Below, one piece after another: positions 34,846 to 44,354 of a stretch of DNA of 64,000 bases; position 1 is the stretch's first letter, and each line of letters starts with the position of its first letter. The notes beneath the pieces are model-generated. The model worked only from the letters and a program-made list of their open reading frames with translations. It was not told the origin of the DNA and ran no database searches. This DNA is from Streptomyces finlayi (GTDB taxonomy: Bacteria > Actinomycetota > Actinomycetes > Streptomycetales > Streptomycetaceae). Both the position numbers and the translations under genes were made by a program. Location of the stretch: NCBI RefSeq assembly GCF_014216315.1, contig NZ_CP045702.1:1178001-1242000 (forward strand). The letters run 5' to 3'.

Positions 34846-37800
34846 TCCGGGCAGGAGGCCGGCGAGATCCAGACTGCTCACCGCGGAATGCCGTTCGCTC
34901 TCCAGCCAGGTGCGGCGCAACCGTTCGGCCAGCGCCGTGACCGGCTCGTCGAGGGCTGTCTCGCACAGCAGTGGAAGGGTGTCGGCGAGGGGACCGACGA
35001 GCCGGTCCATGCCCTCGAAGCGTTCTTCACGCCGGGCACGGGCCACGTTGACCGCGATGTCCCGGCGCCCCGTCCACCGCCCCAGGCAGCGTACGTAGGC
35101 GGCGAGCAGCAGATGGAACAGGGACACCTCGTGTGCGGCGGCCAGCCGTTCCAGGCGGGCGGTGAGCGTCGCGTCGAGCGAGCCGTAGTGCTGCCGGAGA
35201 GGGCCCGAGGGGGGCGCGTCGGGATCACCGTCGTACGGCAGCCGCAGCGGTTCGCGCCTCCCTGCCAGGCGGTCCGCCCAGTAACGGCGGTCGGCGTCCG
35301 ACGCGCCGGTGCCTGCGGACCGGGCGCTCGGCGCGGCGTATGCCGCGAAGCTCGGCGCGTCCGGCTCCGGGGCCGGACGCGCCCCCCGCCACAGCACGGC
35401 GTACAGCGACCACAGGTCCTCGGCCAGGATGTTCAGGCTGTAGCCGTCCACCGCCGCGTGATGCACCACCAGCAACAGGTGTGCGAAAGAGGGCTCCTGA
35501 CGGAGCAGTACGGCCCGCACCGGCGGTTGCGCGGCGAGGTCGAAGGGCTGGTTGCACAGCACCGTCTCCAGTTCGGCCACCTGCTCCGCACCGCACTCGC
35601 GGACCTCGTACCAGGTCGACAGCGGCGCGGCGGGTGCCAGGCGCTGTACCGGCCCGATGCCGGAGTCGTCAACCCGCACGCGCAGCATGCCGTGCCGGTC
35701 CGCCAGTTCGGCCAGCGCCAGGCCCAGTACATGGGTGTCCAGGGGGCCGCGGACCGTCATCCGCAGGTGACCGCGGGCCGGTACGTCGGGGTGCAGCCGG
35801 CTGCTGGTGTGCAGAGCCAGTTGGACGGGGGTCAGGGGAAACGGGGCGGAGTGCGCCAAGGGCGCGGGAGAAGGCTCTCGCACCCCCTCCGTGTCCGCGA
35901 CGGTCCTGGTGTACATGTCCAGATGGGCTGTCAGCTCGCGTACCGTCCGGTGTTCGAAGAACAGCGTGGCGGGCAGTTGCCGCCCCACTCTGCGTTCGAG
36001 CCGCTTGACGAGATCGACCGCGCCGAGCGAGTCCAGCCCCATCGAGAGGAACGGCGTGTCGTCGTCCACGGCGGTCTCCGGGACTCCCAGTGACCGCGAC
36101 AGCAGCTCTCGCAGCACCGCGGTGGTGCCGGATCCGGAGGTCACCGCATCACGCGCGGCGGGCGGGTGTCCGGCCGTGGACCGTGGCGTGGGCAATGGCC
36201 CGTACGACTGCACAGGCCGGGTGGACGCGCGATCCGGCGGCACCGTCCGGTCGGCGAGCACCAGTTGAGCCAGGTCCGTGCCACAGGCGGACAGCAGGGC
36301 GGCCAGGGCCGGCGCGGTCGCCAGCGGGCGGCCTCCCCCATGAGTGAGGACATCACCGGCGAACGCCGTGGCGAGACCCGTCTGCGCGAACGGCCCGAAG
36401 TTCACCGACAGCCAGGGCCGCCCCGCCTGCCGCTCGGCGCCGGCGAACGCGTCCAGGAAGGAGTTCGCGGCCGCGTAGGAACCGAGCGCCCCGGCCAGTC
36501 CGGGCAGTACCGAGGAGACGGAGGAGAACGCCACGCACACCTCGGGGTGCCGGCCCCGCCGGCGCAGCGCCTCGGACAGCAGCACGGTACCGAGCGTCTT
36601 CGCTGCCATCGCCTCCACCGTCTCCGTCGCCCCGGTTGCGCGCAGACTGCCGGGCCGCACCACTCCGGCGGCGTGGAAGAGACCGTCCACCGGTGGCAGC
36701 GCCGCCACCAGCGCCTCGACGTCGTCGGGCACGGTGAGGTCGGCCCGGTGGTAGCGGGCGTCGGCGCCGAGACCGGTGAGTTCTTCCAGCAGACCGGCGG
36801 GCGGCTGCGGGGAACGCCCCGTGAGCCGGAGCACCGGCCGACCGCGGCCGGCGAGTTCCCGGGCGAGCGCGGAACCGAGGCCCCCGGCGCCGCCCGTGAT
36901 CAGGAAGGTGCCGTCGGCGGGCAGCCGGTGCCGGCGGTCGGGCAGGTCCGCCGTCCGCACCGCGACGGTCCGCACCAGCCGCTGTCCGTCCCGCCAGGCG
37001 ACGGCGCCGACCGCCTGCGGCGCCGTCACCTCGGCGAGGACGGCCGCAAGCCGCTGCCCGGTGTCGTCCAGTGAACAGAGGTCGACCCAGTTGGCCACCG
37101 CTCCAACATGCTCCGACGGCACGGCCAGCGCCAGACCGCCCAGTACCGCCTGTGCCGGGTCCGGTCGCTCGCGTCCGTGTCCGGTGACGTGTGCGTCCTC
37201 GGTCACGACCAGCAGCCGGTGGGCCTTCCTCGCGACGAACAGGGTGAGAGCCTCCCGGAACGCCCTGACCAGCTCACGCTGGATCCGGTCGAACTCCGCT
37301 GCCGTGCCGTGACCGGCCGGTCCGGCCAGGAGCAGCACCGTCTCGGGACGGGTGCCGGGAGGCACGTCCGTCTGTACGCCCTGTGCCGCGAGGCGTCGCG
37401 TGAGCTCGTGCACGGCCGTCGGGTCGGCGCCGGTCACCAGTACGGGTCCGCTGTGACGGTCCGTGGTCAGGGGATCGGTCCGCCAGGTGAGACGGCGCAG
37501 CAGTTCGTGCTGCCCGGCCCCGGGCCGGTAGCGGCGTCGCTGGCAGGGGTAAGGGGGCAGGGGAACCCGCCGGTGGCCCGCGTCGAGTTCCGTGCGGTTC
37601 AGCTCCGCACCGCGTGCCCACAAGCGCGCCACCGTCGTCAGCAGTTCCCGTGCCCCGCCCGCGACGCCGTCCGGGGACGCTCGCAGACGCTCCGGCTGAC
37701 AGGGGGCGGACAGCACGAGCGCCTCTCGGTCGACACCGGCCGTGCCGGCACCGCGGTGCCTGGCCGCAGCCGCACGCACGAGACCGGTGAGGCTCTCCTG

Positions 37801-40800
37801 CGAGCCGATTTCCACGAACGTGTCGTAGCCCTCCTCCAGCAGCCGCGTCACGGCCTGCCCGAACAGCACGGGCCGCAGAGCGTGTGCACGCAGGTGGTCC
37901 GGGTCCATGGGCGGATGCCACTGGGCGGTGACCGTGCTCATCACCGGCCGGCCGGGAGCTGTGACCTCCACGGTGCGCGCCGCGTCGGCCAGGGCCTGGG
38001 CGATCGGTTCCATCAGGGGCGAGTGGAAGGCGCGCGACACCTCCAGCGTGCGGAGGGCAGCCCCCCGCGCGGAGAGTTCCTCCGCCGCCCGCGCGATCGC
38101 GCCGGGGCTACCGGAGAGCACCAGCCTGCCGGGACCGTTGTACGCGGCGACGGCGAGTTCCCCCGACGCCTCCGCGACCAGGGCGGCCACGCTCTCCTCG
38201 TCGGCTCCCCGCACGGCTGTCATCGCGCCCGGCGGAGTCGACGTCCCCATGAGCCGTCCGCGTTCCGCCGCGAATTCCAGCGCGTCGGCGAGCGACAGCA
38301 TTCCGCCGGCGCAGGCCGCGGCGAGTTCGCCGACGCTGTGCCCGACCAGCGCGTCCGGCTGTACTCCCCAGGCCGACAACTGCCGGGCGAGCGCCACCCC
38401 GTGGGCCACGAGCAGCGGTTGCGCCACCTCGGTGGCGGCCTGGGCCGCCGCCTCCACGTCGGCGTCGACGCACCAGCCGGTCAGCTCCCGACCGTTCACC
38501 GCGCCGACCAGGGCGGACGCCTCTTCGAGTGTGTCGCGGTAGACCGGTGCCGTCGCGTGGAGCGCACGGCCCTGGCCGGGCCGGAGCGCGCCCTGGCCGG
38601 GAAACACGAAGACGGTCCGCGGACGGTTCGTGACCGTCCCCGTGACCGTTCCCGGGCGGGGATCACCGCTCGGAGCCATCGCCACGGCCAGGCGTTCCCG
38701 GAGATCGCCGTCGGCCACCACGGCGAGGCGGTGAGCACCCTCGTCGCGAGCGGTCGACGCGGCCAGGCACACATCGCCCTCGTCCAGCTCCGGGTGGACG
38801 GAGACGTGCTCCAGGAGACAGGACGCCCAGGCGTCCAGACCGGCCTTGCTGCCCGCCGACAGTGTCATCAGGTGAGGACCGCCGTCCCGGCGCGGACCGG
38901 GCTCCGCAGCCGGCGGCGCCTGCTCAAGCACCGCGTGCGCGTTCGTGCCGCCGAACCCGAAGGCGTTGACGCCGGCTCTGCGGGGGCCGGACGGGTCGGA
39001 CGGGCTGGATGCGCCTGACGCGCCGGACGACGGCCAGGCGACCGGCTCGGTGACCAGCGCGAATCCGGACCGCTCGACCGCGGGCGACGGCGGCGTGTGA
39101 TGGAGGGAGGCGGGCAGCCTGCCGTGTCCGAGCGCCACCTTCACCAGTGCGGGCAGGGCAGCCGCGTTCAGCAGATGTCCGATGTTCGTCTTCACCGAGC
39201 CGAGCAGCCGCGGCCGTCCGTCCGGAGCGGCCGGGAAGGCGTGCGCCAGGGACCGCAGCTCGATGGGATCGCCCACGGCCGTGCCCGTGCCGTGGGCCTC
39301 GACATAGGTGACGGACGCCGGGTCGACACCGCAGACCTCGTAAGCGCGGGTGATCACCTCCCGCTGCCGCAGGGGGTTGGGCGCCATCAGGCTCAGCGAC
39401 GCGCCGTCGTTGTTGACCGCGGTGCTCCGCACGACGGCGAGGACCTCGTCGCCGTCCCGGTGGGCGTCCGGCAGGCGTCGCAGGACGAAGGCCGCGCCTC
39501 CCTCACCGGGTACGAACCCGTCGGCCGCCGCGCTGAAGGCGCGGCTGCGTCCGCCGGGCGACAGAGCCTGTGCGGCCTCCAGGGCCCGGTACCCGTCCGA
39601 GGTGAGGAGGAGGTTGACTCCGCCGACGACGGCGAGGTCGCACTCGCCGTCCGCGAGGCTGCGCCGCGCCAGGTGCAGGGCGACCAGACCCGACGAGCAC
39701 GCGGTGTCCACGGCCAGCGCCGGGCCGTCCAGGTCCAGGCAGTGCGACACCCGGGCCGCCACCAGGTTGGGCAGATTGCCCGTCAGGGCCGTCGCGGACG
39801 GTGCCGGGGCGGAGCCGGCACCGTCCGCGAGGACCTGCCGGTAGCCACTGTCCGAGGCGGCGGCGAAGACACCGACCCGCAGGCCGACCCGTCGGGGTCC
39901 GGCGTAACCGGCTCGTTCCAGGGCCTCATGAGCCAGTTCGAGGAAGATCCGGGCCTGGGGGTCCAGCGTGCGTGCTTCCTCGTCGCCGATGCCGAAATGC
40001 CCGGCGTCGAAAGCGTAGGGGTCGTCGAGGAACGCCCCTCGGCGTCCGTCGGACACGGCGGGCGGCGGCCCGGCCGGCGCCTGCTCGGCGCGCGGGGCGC
40101 TCCAGCGGTCCGGTGGGACCTCGGTGACGGCGTCACGGCCGGCTGTCAGCAGTTCCCAGAACTCCTCCGGCGTGCTCGCACCGGGGAACCGGCAGGCCAT
40201 CGCGACGACCGCTGTCGCGCTCGTGTCGCCCGCCGCGTGCGGTACCCCCCGTTCGGCCGCGGCCGGCCTCCCCGCCGCGTTCTTCCCCGTCGCTGCCAGC
40301 AGATGATCGGTGAGCGTGGCGACGGTGTCGTTGCGCATCACGGCGGGACCCAGGGTGATGCCCAGGTCCCGCTCCAGCTCGGCGAGCGTCTCCATCGCCT
40401 TCAGCGAGGTACCGCCCAGATCGGCGAACCGGTCCTGGTCTCCGAAGGACGCCTCGGACACTCCCAGCACGCGTGCCCAGGCGTCGCGCACCGTCTGCCG
40501 TACGTCACCGCGGTGGCGCGGTGCCGGGCGCGGGCCCTGCGGCCCGACCCGCGACCCGGCCGCGGCGTCGTCCGGGTGTCCGGACTGCGCGAGGGGCCGG
40601 TACGAACCCGCCTCGAAACGCGCCCGCATGCGATGCCTCCGCACCTTGCCGCTCGTGGTCCGCGGAAAGGCCGACGGTGGCAGCGCGAGAACGCGTACGT
40701 CGTCGTGGCGCAGCGCGGCACGGATCCGCCGTGCGACCTCGTCCAGGACCTCGGCGGCGCCGCGTGGCGGCCTGGCCCAGGGGACGAGGACGACGACCCG

Positions 40801-42216
40801 CTCGCCGCCGGTCGCCGGGTCGGTCGAGCCGATCACCACCGGGATTCCTGCCGGTAGTCCGGGGCTCGCGCTCGCGACCTCCTCCATGTCGGGGGCGTGG
40901 AAGGTCCGGCCGTTGAGAAAGAGGACGTCCTTGTGCCGCCCGCTGACACACAGCCTGCCGTCCCGCAGGAATCCCATGTCCCCGGTGCGCAGCCAGGTGC
41001 CGGTGAAGGATTCGGCCGTCGTCTCCGGCAACCGGTGGTAACCGCGGGCGACCTGCGGGCCGCTCACCTCGATGTGTCCCACCCGCCGGTCCCCCAGGAG
41101 CCGGCTGGCATTGTCGGTGATCCGGACCGAGCAGCCGGGCAGCGGTACGCCGACGTCCATCACCTCCAGGACGTCGCCGCCCGGTTCGCACTCCACGGCC
41201 CGGCCCCGGCTGAACGCCGCCCGCTCCAGGGCGACCGGAACGGCCACTTCGCCCAGCGGTGGGAAGGTGACCGCCAAGGTGGCCTCGGCCAGGCCGTACA
41301 CGGGAGTCGCCGCCCGCGGGTCCAGCCCTGTCTGCCGCATCTTGGCGGCGAAGGCCCGCCACACCGTCGCGGAGATCGGTTCGGCGCCCACCAGGATCAG
41401 CCGTACGGAGCTCAGGTCGAGCCCGGAGAGCACCTCGTCGGGTATGCGCCGAACGGCCAGCGCGAGCGCGAAGTTGGCGGCCGACAGGACCGTGGCCCGG
41501 TGCCTGGCTGCCACGTCGACCCACAGGCGCGGACTCTTCGCGAACGAGAGCGGACCGATCTTCACCTGCTTCGCGTGCGCCGCCAACGGCGCCAGATGGG
41601 TACCGATGAGGCCCATGTCGTGGAAGTAGGGCATCCAGCTGACCAGGACGTCGCGTTCGGACAGGTCGGAGGCGACGATGATCTGACGCAGGTTGGCCAC
41701 CACAGTGGCGTGGGTGAGCTCCACCCCCTTGGGGGCCCCGGTGCTGCCGGACGAGAACTGAAGAAATGCCAGGTCGCCGGGGACCGGCGTGGCGGGCCGA
41801 CCAGGTGTGGGGCACTCCCGCAACGTCTCCAGCCGCAACACCTGGACCGGCTGTGGCAGTTCGCCGGCCACGTCCGCGCACGCCGCGTCCGCCACGATGG
41901 GCGGGCGGCCGAGGTGCTCCCACACCGGACCGACCCGCCGGGCGTCCGGTGCGAGCGGCACCGGGACCAGACCGGCCGCGAGGGCACCCCAGAACATAAC
42001 CTGGAAGTCCTCGCTGCGTTCGGCGAGCAGGGGCACGCAGGTACCGGGCGCGACCCCCGCGTCGAGCAGGCCGCCCGCGACGCGCAGGGACTCGTCCAGG
42101 AGGTGCCGGAAGGTGACGGCCCTCTCACTGCCGTCGCCGCGGACGTGGACGACGACTTGTCCGGGAGCCTGACGGGCCGCGTCCAGCAGTACGTCCAGAA
42201 GCGTTTCGGGGTTCAT
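34843..42216 (-). CDS. Hybrid assembly-line synthase: acyl-AMP ligase, ACP, KS, AT, KR, ACP, truncated condensation domain
   Basis: 2457 residues from ATG 42216. Domains by residue: fatty acyl-AMP ligase-like adenylation domain 1-545 (FSSGSTGAPKG at 154, TGD at 411, no CoA-ligase tail); ACP 573-643 (DLGGTSLKA, Ser604); KS 666-1097 (Cys840 in DTACSSG, His975, His1014); AT 1201-1490 (GHSVG, Ser1294; RAFH at 1395, more like malonyl- than methylmalonyl-specific motifs); KR 1768-1945 (TGGAGGLG, Tyr1914, Asn1918); ACP 2030-2100 (MGLDSLGAV, Ser2063); condensation domain from 2117 (HHAAVDG at 2252) cut at residue 2457, about 100 residues short. It would activate a fatty acid, extend it once with beta-keto reduction and pass a 3-hydroxyacyl chain to an amino acid. 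The downstream modules are gone, replaced by mobile remnants. Confidence 0.9.
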   Translation of the reverse strand: MNPETLLDVLLDAARQAPGQVVVHVRGDGSERAVTFRHLLDESLRVAGGLLDAGVAPGTCVPLLAERSEDFQVMFWGALAAGLVPVPLAPDARRVGPVWEHLGRPPIVADAACADVAGELPQPVQVLRLETLRECPTPGRPATPVPGDLAFLQFSSGSTGAPKGVELTHATVVANLRQIIVASDLSERDVLVSWMPYFHDMGLIGTHLAPLAAHAKQVKIGPLSFAKSPRLWVDVAARHRATVLSAANFALALAVRRIPDEVLSGLDLSSVRLILVGAEPISATVWRAFAAKMRQTGLDPRAATPVYGLAEATLAVTFPPLGEVAVPVALERAAFSRGRAVECEPGGDVLEVMDVGVPLPGCSVRITDNASRLLGDRRVGHIEVSGPQVARGYHRLPETTAESFTGTWLRTGDMGFLRDGRLCVSGRHKDVLFLNGRTFHAPDMEEVASASPGLPAGIPVVIGSTDPATGGERVVVLVPWARPPRGAAEVLDEVARRIRAALRHDDVRVLALPPSAFPRTTSGKVRRHRMRARFEAGSYRPLAQSGHPDDAAAGSRVGPQGPRPAPRHRGDVRQTVRDAWARVLGVSEASFGDQDRFADLGGTSLKAMETLAELERDLGITLGPAVMRNDTVATLTDHLLAATGKNAAGRPAAAERGVPHAAGDTSATAVVAMACRFPGASTPEEFWELLTAGRDAVTEVPPDRWSAPRAEQAPAGPPPAVSDGRRGAFLDDPYAFDAGHFGIGDEEARTLDPQARIFLELAHEALERAGYAGPRRVGLRVGVFAAASDSGYRQVLADGAGSAPAPSATALTGNLPNLVAARVSHCLDLDGPALAVDTACSSGLVALHLARRSLADGECDLAVVGGVNLLLTSDGYRALEAAQALSPGGRSRAFSAAADGFVPGEGGAAFVLRRLPDAHRDGDEVLAVVRSTAVNNDGASLSLMAPNPLRQREVITRAYEVCGVDPASVTYVEAHGTGTAVGDPIELRSLAHAFPAAPDGRPRLLGSVKTNIGHLLNAAALPALVKVALGHGRLPASLHHTPPSPAVERSGFALVTEPVAWPSSGASGASSPSDPSGPRRAGVNAFGFGGTNAHAVLEQAPPAAEPGPRRDGGPHLMTLSAGSKAGLDAWASCLLEHVSVHPELDEGDVCLAASTARDEGAHRLAVVADGDLRERLAVAMAPSGDPRPGTVTGTVTNRPRTVFVFPGQGALRPGQGRALHATAPVYRDTLEEASALVGAVNGRELTGWCVDADVEAAAQAATEVAQPLLVAHGVALARQLSAWGVQPDALVGHSVGELAAACAGGMLSLADALEFAAERGRLMGTSTPPGAMTAVRGADEESVAALVAEASGELAVAAYNGPGRLVLSGSPGAIARAAEELSARGAALRTLEVSRAFHSPLMEPIAQALADAARTVEVTAPGRPVMSTVTAQWHPPMDPDHLRAHALRPVLFGQAVTRLLEEGYDTFVEIGSQESLTGLVRAAAARHRGAGTAGVDREALVLSAPCQPERLRASPDGVAGGARELLTTVARLWARGAELNRTELDAGHRRVPLPPYPCQRRRYRPGAGQHELLRRLTWRTDPLTTDRHSGPVLVTGADPTAVHELTRRLAAQGVQTDVPPGTRPETVLLLAGPAGHGTAAEFDRIQRELVRAFREALTLFVARKAHRLLVVTEDAHVTGHGRERPDPAQAVLGGLALAVPSEHVGAVANWVDLCSLDDTGQRLAAVLAEVTAPQAVGAVAWRDGQRLVRTVAVRTADLPDRRHRLPADGTFLITGGAGGLGSALARELAGRGRPVLRLTGRSPQPPAGLLEELTGLGADARYHRADLTVPDDVEALVAALPPVDGLFHAAGVVRPGSLRATGATETVEAMAAKTLGTVLLSEALRRRGRHPEVCVAFSSVSSVLPGLAGALGSYAAANSFLDAFAGAERQAGRPWLSVNFGPFAQTGLATAFAGDVLTHGGGRPLATAPALAALLSACGTDLAQLVLADRTVPPDRASTRPVQSYGPLPTPRSTAGHPPAARDAVTSGSGTTAVLRELLSRSLGVPETAVDDDTPFLSMGLDSLGAVDLVKRLERRVGRQLPATLFFEHRTVRELTAHLDMYTRTVADTEGVREPSPAPLAHSAPFPLTPVQLALHTSSRLHPDVPARGHLRMTVRGPLDTHVLGLALAELADRHGMLRVRVDDSGIGPVQRLAPAAPLSTWYEVRECGAEQVAELETVLCNQPFDLAAQPPVRAVLLRQEPSFAHLLLVVHHAAVDGYSLNILAEDLWSLYAVLWRGARPAPEPDAPSFAAYAAPSARSAGTGASDADRRYWADRLAGRREPLRLPYDGDPDAPPSGPLRQHYGSLDATLTARLERLAAAHEVSLFHLLLAAYVRCLGRWTGRRDIAVNVARARREERFEGMDRLVGPLADTLPLLCETALDEPVTALAERLRRTWLESERHSAVSSLDLAGLLPG

Positions 42217-42925
42217 GAGTCCGTTCGTTCGTGCGTGGGACGTTCGTGCCAGGGCGAGGGGGGAGGCGTCGCGGAGTTTCAAGTGTGCGGCAGACGACGG
42301 GCCCCCGAGGCCGCACCCCCTGTTCGTGGTGCCGGGGTGTGGGGGTTCGATCGATGAGCGGTCCGGTTGCAGACAGGGCCGTGATGAAGCCCCCACCACA
42401 TGGACGGTGTGGCGCGCGGTCATACCGGTCGCCAGGCGCTGAGGAAGGGCCAGGTGCCGACGACGCGCGCCCTTGTCGAACGGCGGATGTCATGACCGTC
42501 CGTGGGCCTGCAGTGCCGGCGTCGGCGCACCCGGCCGCCCGGGCCGAGTCCGCGAGCATCTTGTCGGCTCCTTGGTGGTGTGCGGCGTCCTGGCCGGCGA
42601 TGGCACTGCTCCATCACACGCCCTGCTCGACCCTCGCCTTTCGCCGTCGCTCACGTACACCTCTGATACGGCGTCCCTGGTGTACAGAGCGCCCGTGGAA
42701 TCCGGGGGACCCGATCCGGCGGTGGCCGTGCGCGATGAGATGCGCGACGCCGTCGCGCGCTCGTGCGGGGCCGCGAGTGTTTCGTGGTCCGTACGGGAGG
42801 GCGGCTCACCCCGCCTGACCTGACGTACTGCTCGCCCTCTGTCCGCCGTCGGGCGTTGCACGACGGGCATCGCGCGTTCGCGGGTCTGGTGGTGACTGCT
42901 CAGGTCACCTGCGGTGGAACCCCGG
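42217..42925. other. Spacer upstream of the assembly-line gene; possible promoter or operator
   Basis: No supported gene in 709 bp. The inverted repeat GTACAC (42655-42660) / GTGTAC (42680-42685), spaced 19 bp, contains TGTACA and TATCAG on the minus strand. That resembles TetR-type autoregulated promoters and could serve the minus-strand synthase gene, although 440 bp separate them. No TetR gene is present. Confidence 0.4.
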
Positions 42926-43216
42926 TCATGGTCGGGCCCCCTTCCGGGCGCGCGGGTCGTCCTCGCGGTAGAGCACGAGATGCTCGTGGAACAGAACGCC
43001 GTCACGGACGTCGCCGGTGGCGGTGAAGCCGGTGTCGTCGACGTAGTCGAGGTGGCTGCCGGTGACGGTGTAACGGCCGGTGTAGGCGCTCCGGCGGCTG
43101 CCCCGGGCCTCGTCGTAACGGCCGTTCGGCAGCAGTTTTTGGCGGATGAAGCCGTCCGCGGTCACCCACATACCGACGTACGGGTGTGGATCGCGGGGCG
43201 TGTCGTTGCTGGTCAT
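42926..43216 (-). CDS. Stand-alone Atu4866-domain protein
   Basis: 96 residues consisting almost only of the Atu4866 domain (PF11512 as I recall): PYVGMWVTADGFIRQKLLPN, GRYDEARGSRRSAYTGRYTV, then HLDYVDDTGFTATGD and LFHEHLVLYRE. The fold is a small lipocalin-like beta barrel of unknown function. GGTGGAG lies just before the ATG. Two other copies of the domain occur within 6 kb in different architectures. It is divergent from the fused copy at 43449. Confidence 0.8.
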   Translation of the reverse strand: MTSNDTPRDPHPYVGMWVTADGFIRQKLLPNGRYDEARGSRRSAYTGRYTVTGSHLDYVDDTGFTATGDVRDGVLFHEHLVLYREDDPRARKGARP

Positions 43217-43448
43217 GACTCCACCCTCGGCCCTGCGGCGGGACACATCCAGGCCGCCGTTCACCTGGGTGAGGGGGGTCCTGGGTGCAGTGCACCTGGG
43301 GGAATGGCGGCCTGGTTCCGCCGGCGGACCGCGTCCAGGCTGTTGGTGCAGGAGCCGCCCGGCGCCCTCCGGCGCCCCGCCCGGCCCTGTGCGGCGCACT
43401 TCGCGCATCACCCGATCATCGCCCCGCACCCCTATCGAGGAGTAAGCA

Positions 43449-44204
43449 ATGAGCACCACCGACACCGACACCGCGGGCTGGAACGCCAAGGCCCTCGACG
43501 AGATCCTCGCCGACGACACGGGACGTCCCGTGCTGTTCACCAACGCCCGCATCCTGACGATGGACCCGCTGATCGGGACCATGACCGGTGCCGACATCCT
43601 GTTCGTCGGCTCACTGATCGTGGCGGTCGGCCCGTCCCTGTTCACCGCGGCGGAGGACGACAACGCCATCGTCGTCGACGCCACCGGCATGACCGTCGTC
43701 CCCGCCGTCATCGACACCGTCGCCCTGGCCGGCGGCCGCGCCGAACGCGCGCAGCACATCGCGACACTGACCCCCGGCAACACCAGCGACCTGCTGGTCA
43801 TACCCGAGGAACTCGCCACCGACGTACCCGGCGCGCTGGCCACCCTCATCTCCCACCCGCACCAGGTCCACGCACTGATCGCGGCCGGCCGGCCCGTACT
43901 GTGGGCCGGCAACGACGCCCCCGGCCGCGCCACCGCACCCGCCCTGGGCGTCCCCGCCTCCCCCGACCTCACCGGCAGCCCCCGCGTCGGCGTCTGGATC
44001 GACCAGGACGACTTCCTCCACCAGGAACTCACCGCCGACGGCCGCTACGACGAGACCCGCGGCGGCCGCCCCCACGCCTACCAGGGCCGGTACTGGATCG
44101 ACGGCGACCGCATCGACTACCTCGACGACCTCGGCTTCTGGGCCGTGGGCTACTTCCACGGACACGAACTCCACCACGTCGGCTACATCATGCACCTCGC
44201 CTGA
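43449..44204 (+). CDS. Barrel-less amidohydrolase-like protein fused to an Atu4866 domain
   Basis: 251 residues. Residues about 25-95 copy the N-terminal beta-sandwich of amidohydrolases (RPVLFTNARILTMDPLIGTM, then IVVDATGMTVVPAVIDT). At the point where the metal-binding HxH of the TIM barrel should follow, the sequence goes directly to the C-terminal sandwich (LTPGNTSDLLVIPEE, compare SLAPGKKADLLVIQAE in the amidohydrolase at 51573). Residues about 180-251 are an Atu4866 domain (RVGVWIDQDDFLHQELTADG). The roughly 300-residue catalytic barrel is absent, so no hydrolase activity is expected; a binding role is possible. Ribosome site GAGGAG precedes ATG. The arrangement is intact and in frame, not obviously decaying. 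Confidence 0.75.
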   Translation: MSTTDTDTAGWNAKALDEILADDTGRPVLFTNARILTMDPLIGTMTGADILFVGSLIVAVGPSLFTAAEDDNAIVVDATGMTVVPAVIDTVALAGGRAERAQHIATLTPGNTSDLLVIPEELATDVPGALATLISHPHQVHALIAAGRPVLWAGNDAPGRATAPALGVPASPDLTGSPRVGVWIDQDDFLHQELTADGRYDETRGGRPHAYQGRYWIDGDRIDYLDDLGFWAVGYFHGHELHHVGYIMHLA

Positions 44205-44298
44205 ACCCCCACCCACCCCGAACGGCGCCGAACCCGGCCCGCGTGACCGCCTCGTGCACGGGCACAGGTGGTGCCGGCCCTGACGTCACTCAGGACAA

Positions 44299-44335
44299 GG
44301 GGTACCGCGCGCGCTCCCGCGGCGCGCGGTACCCC
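44299..44335. terminator. Bidirectional hairpin between the Atu4866 fusion gene and osmC
   Basis: Perfect 14-bp stem GGGGTACCGCGCGC / GCGCGCGGTACCCC with a 9-nt loop, between two convergent genes. Confidence 0.85.
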
Positions 44336-44354
44336 GAGAGACGTCGGGTCCGGT

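Noticed and set aside
37108..39018. Plus-strand frames opposite the assembly-line synthase (also 39097-40857 and 40897-42357)
   Set aside because: Antisense shadows of a clearly real 7.4-kb gene with conserved domains.
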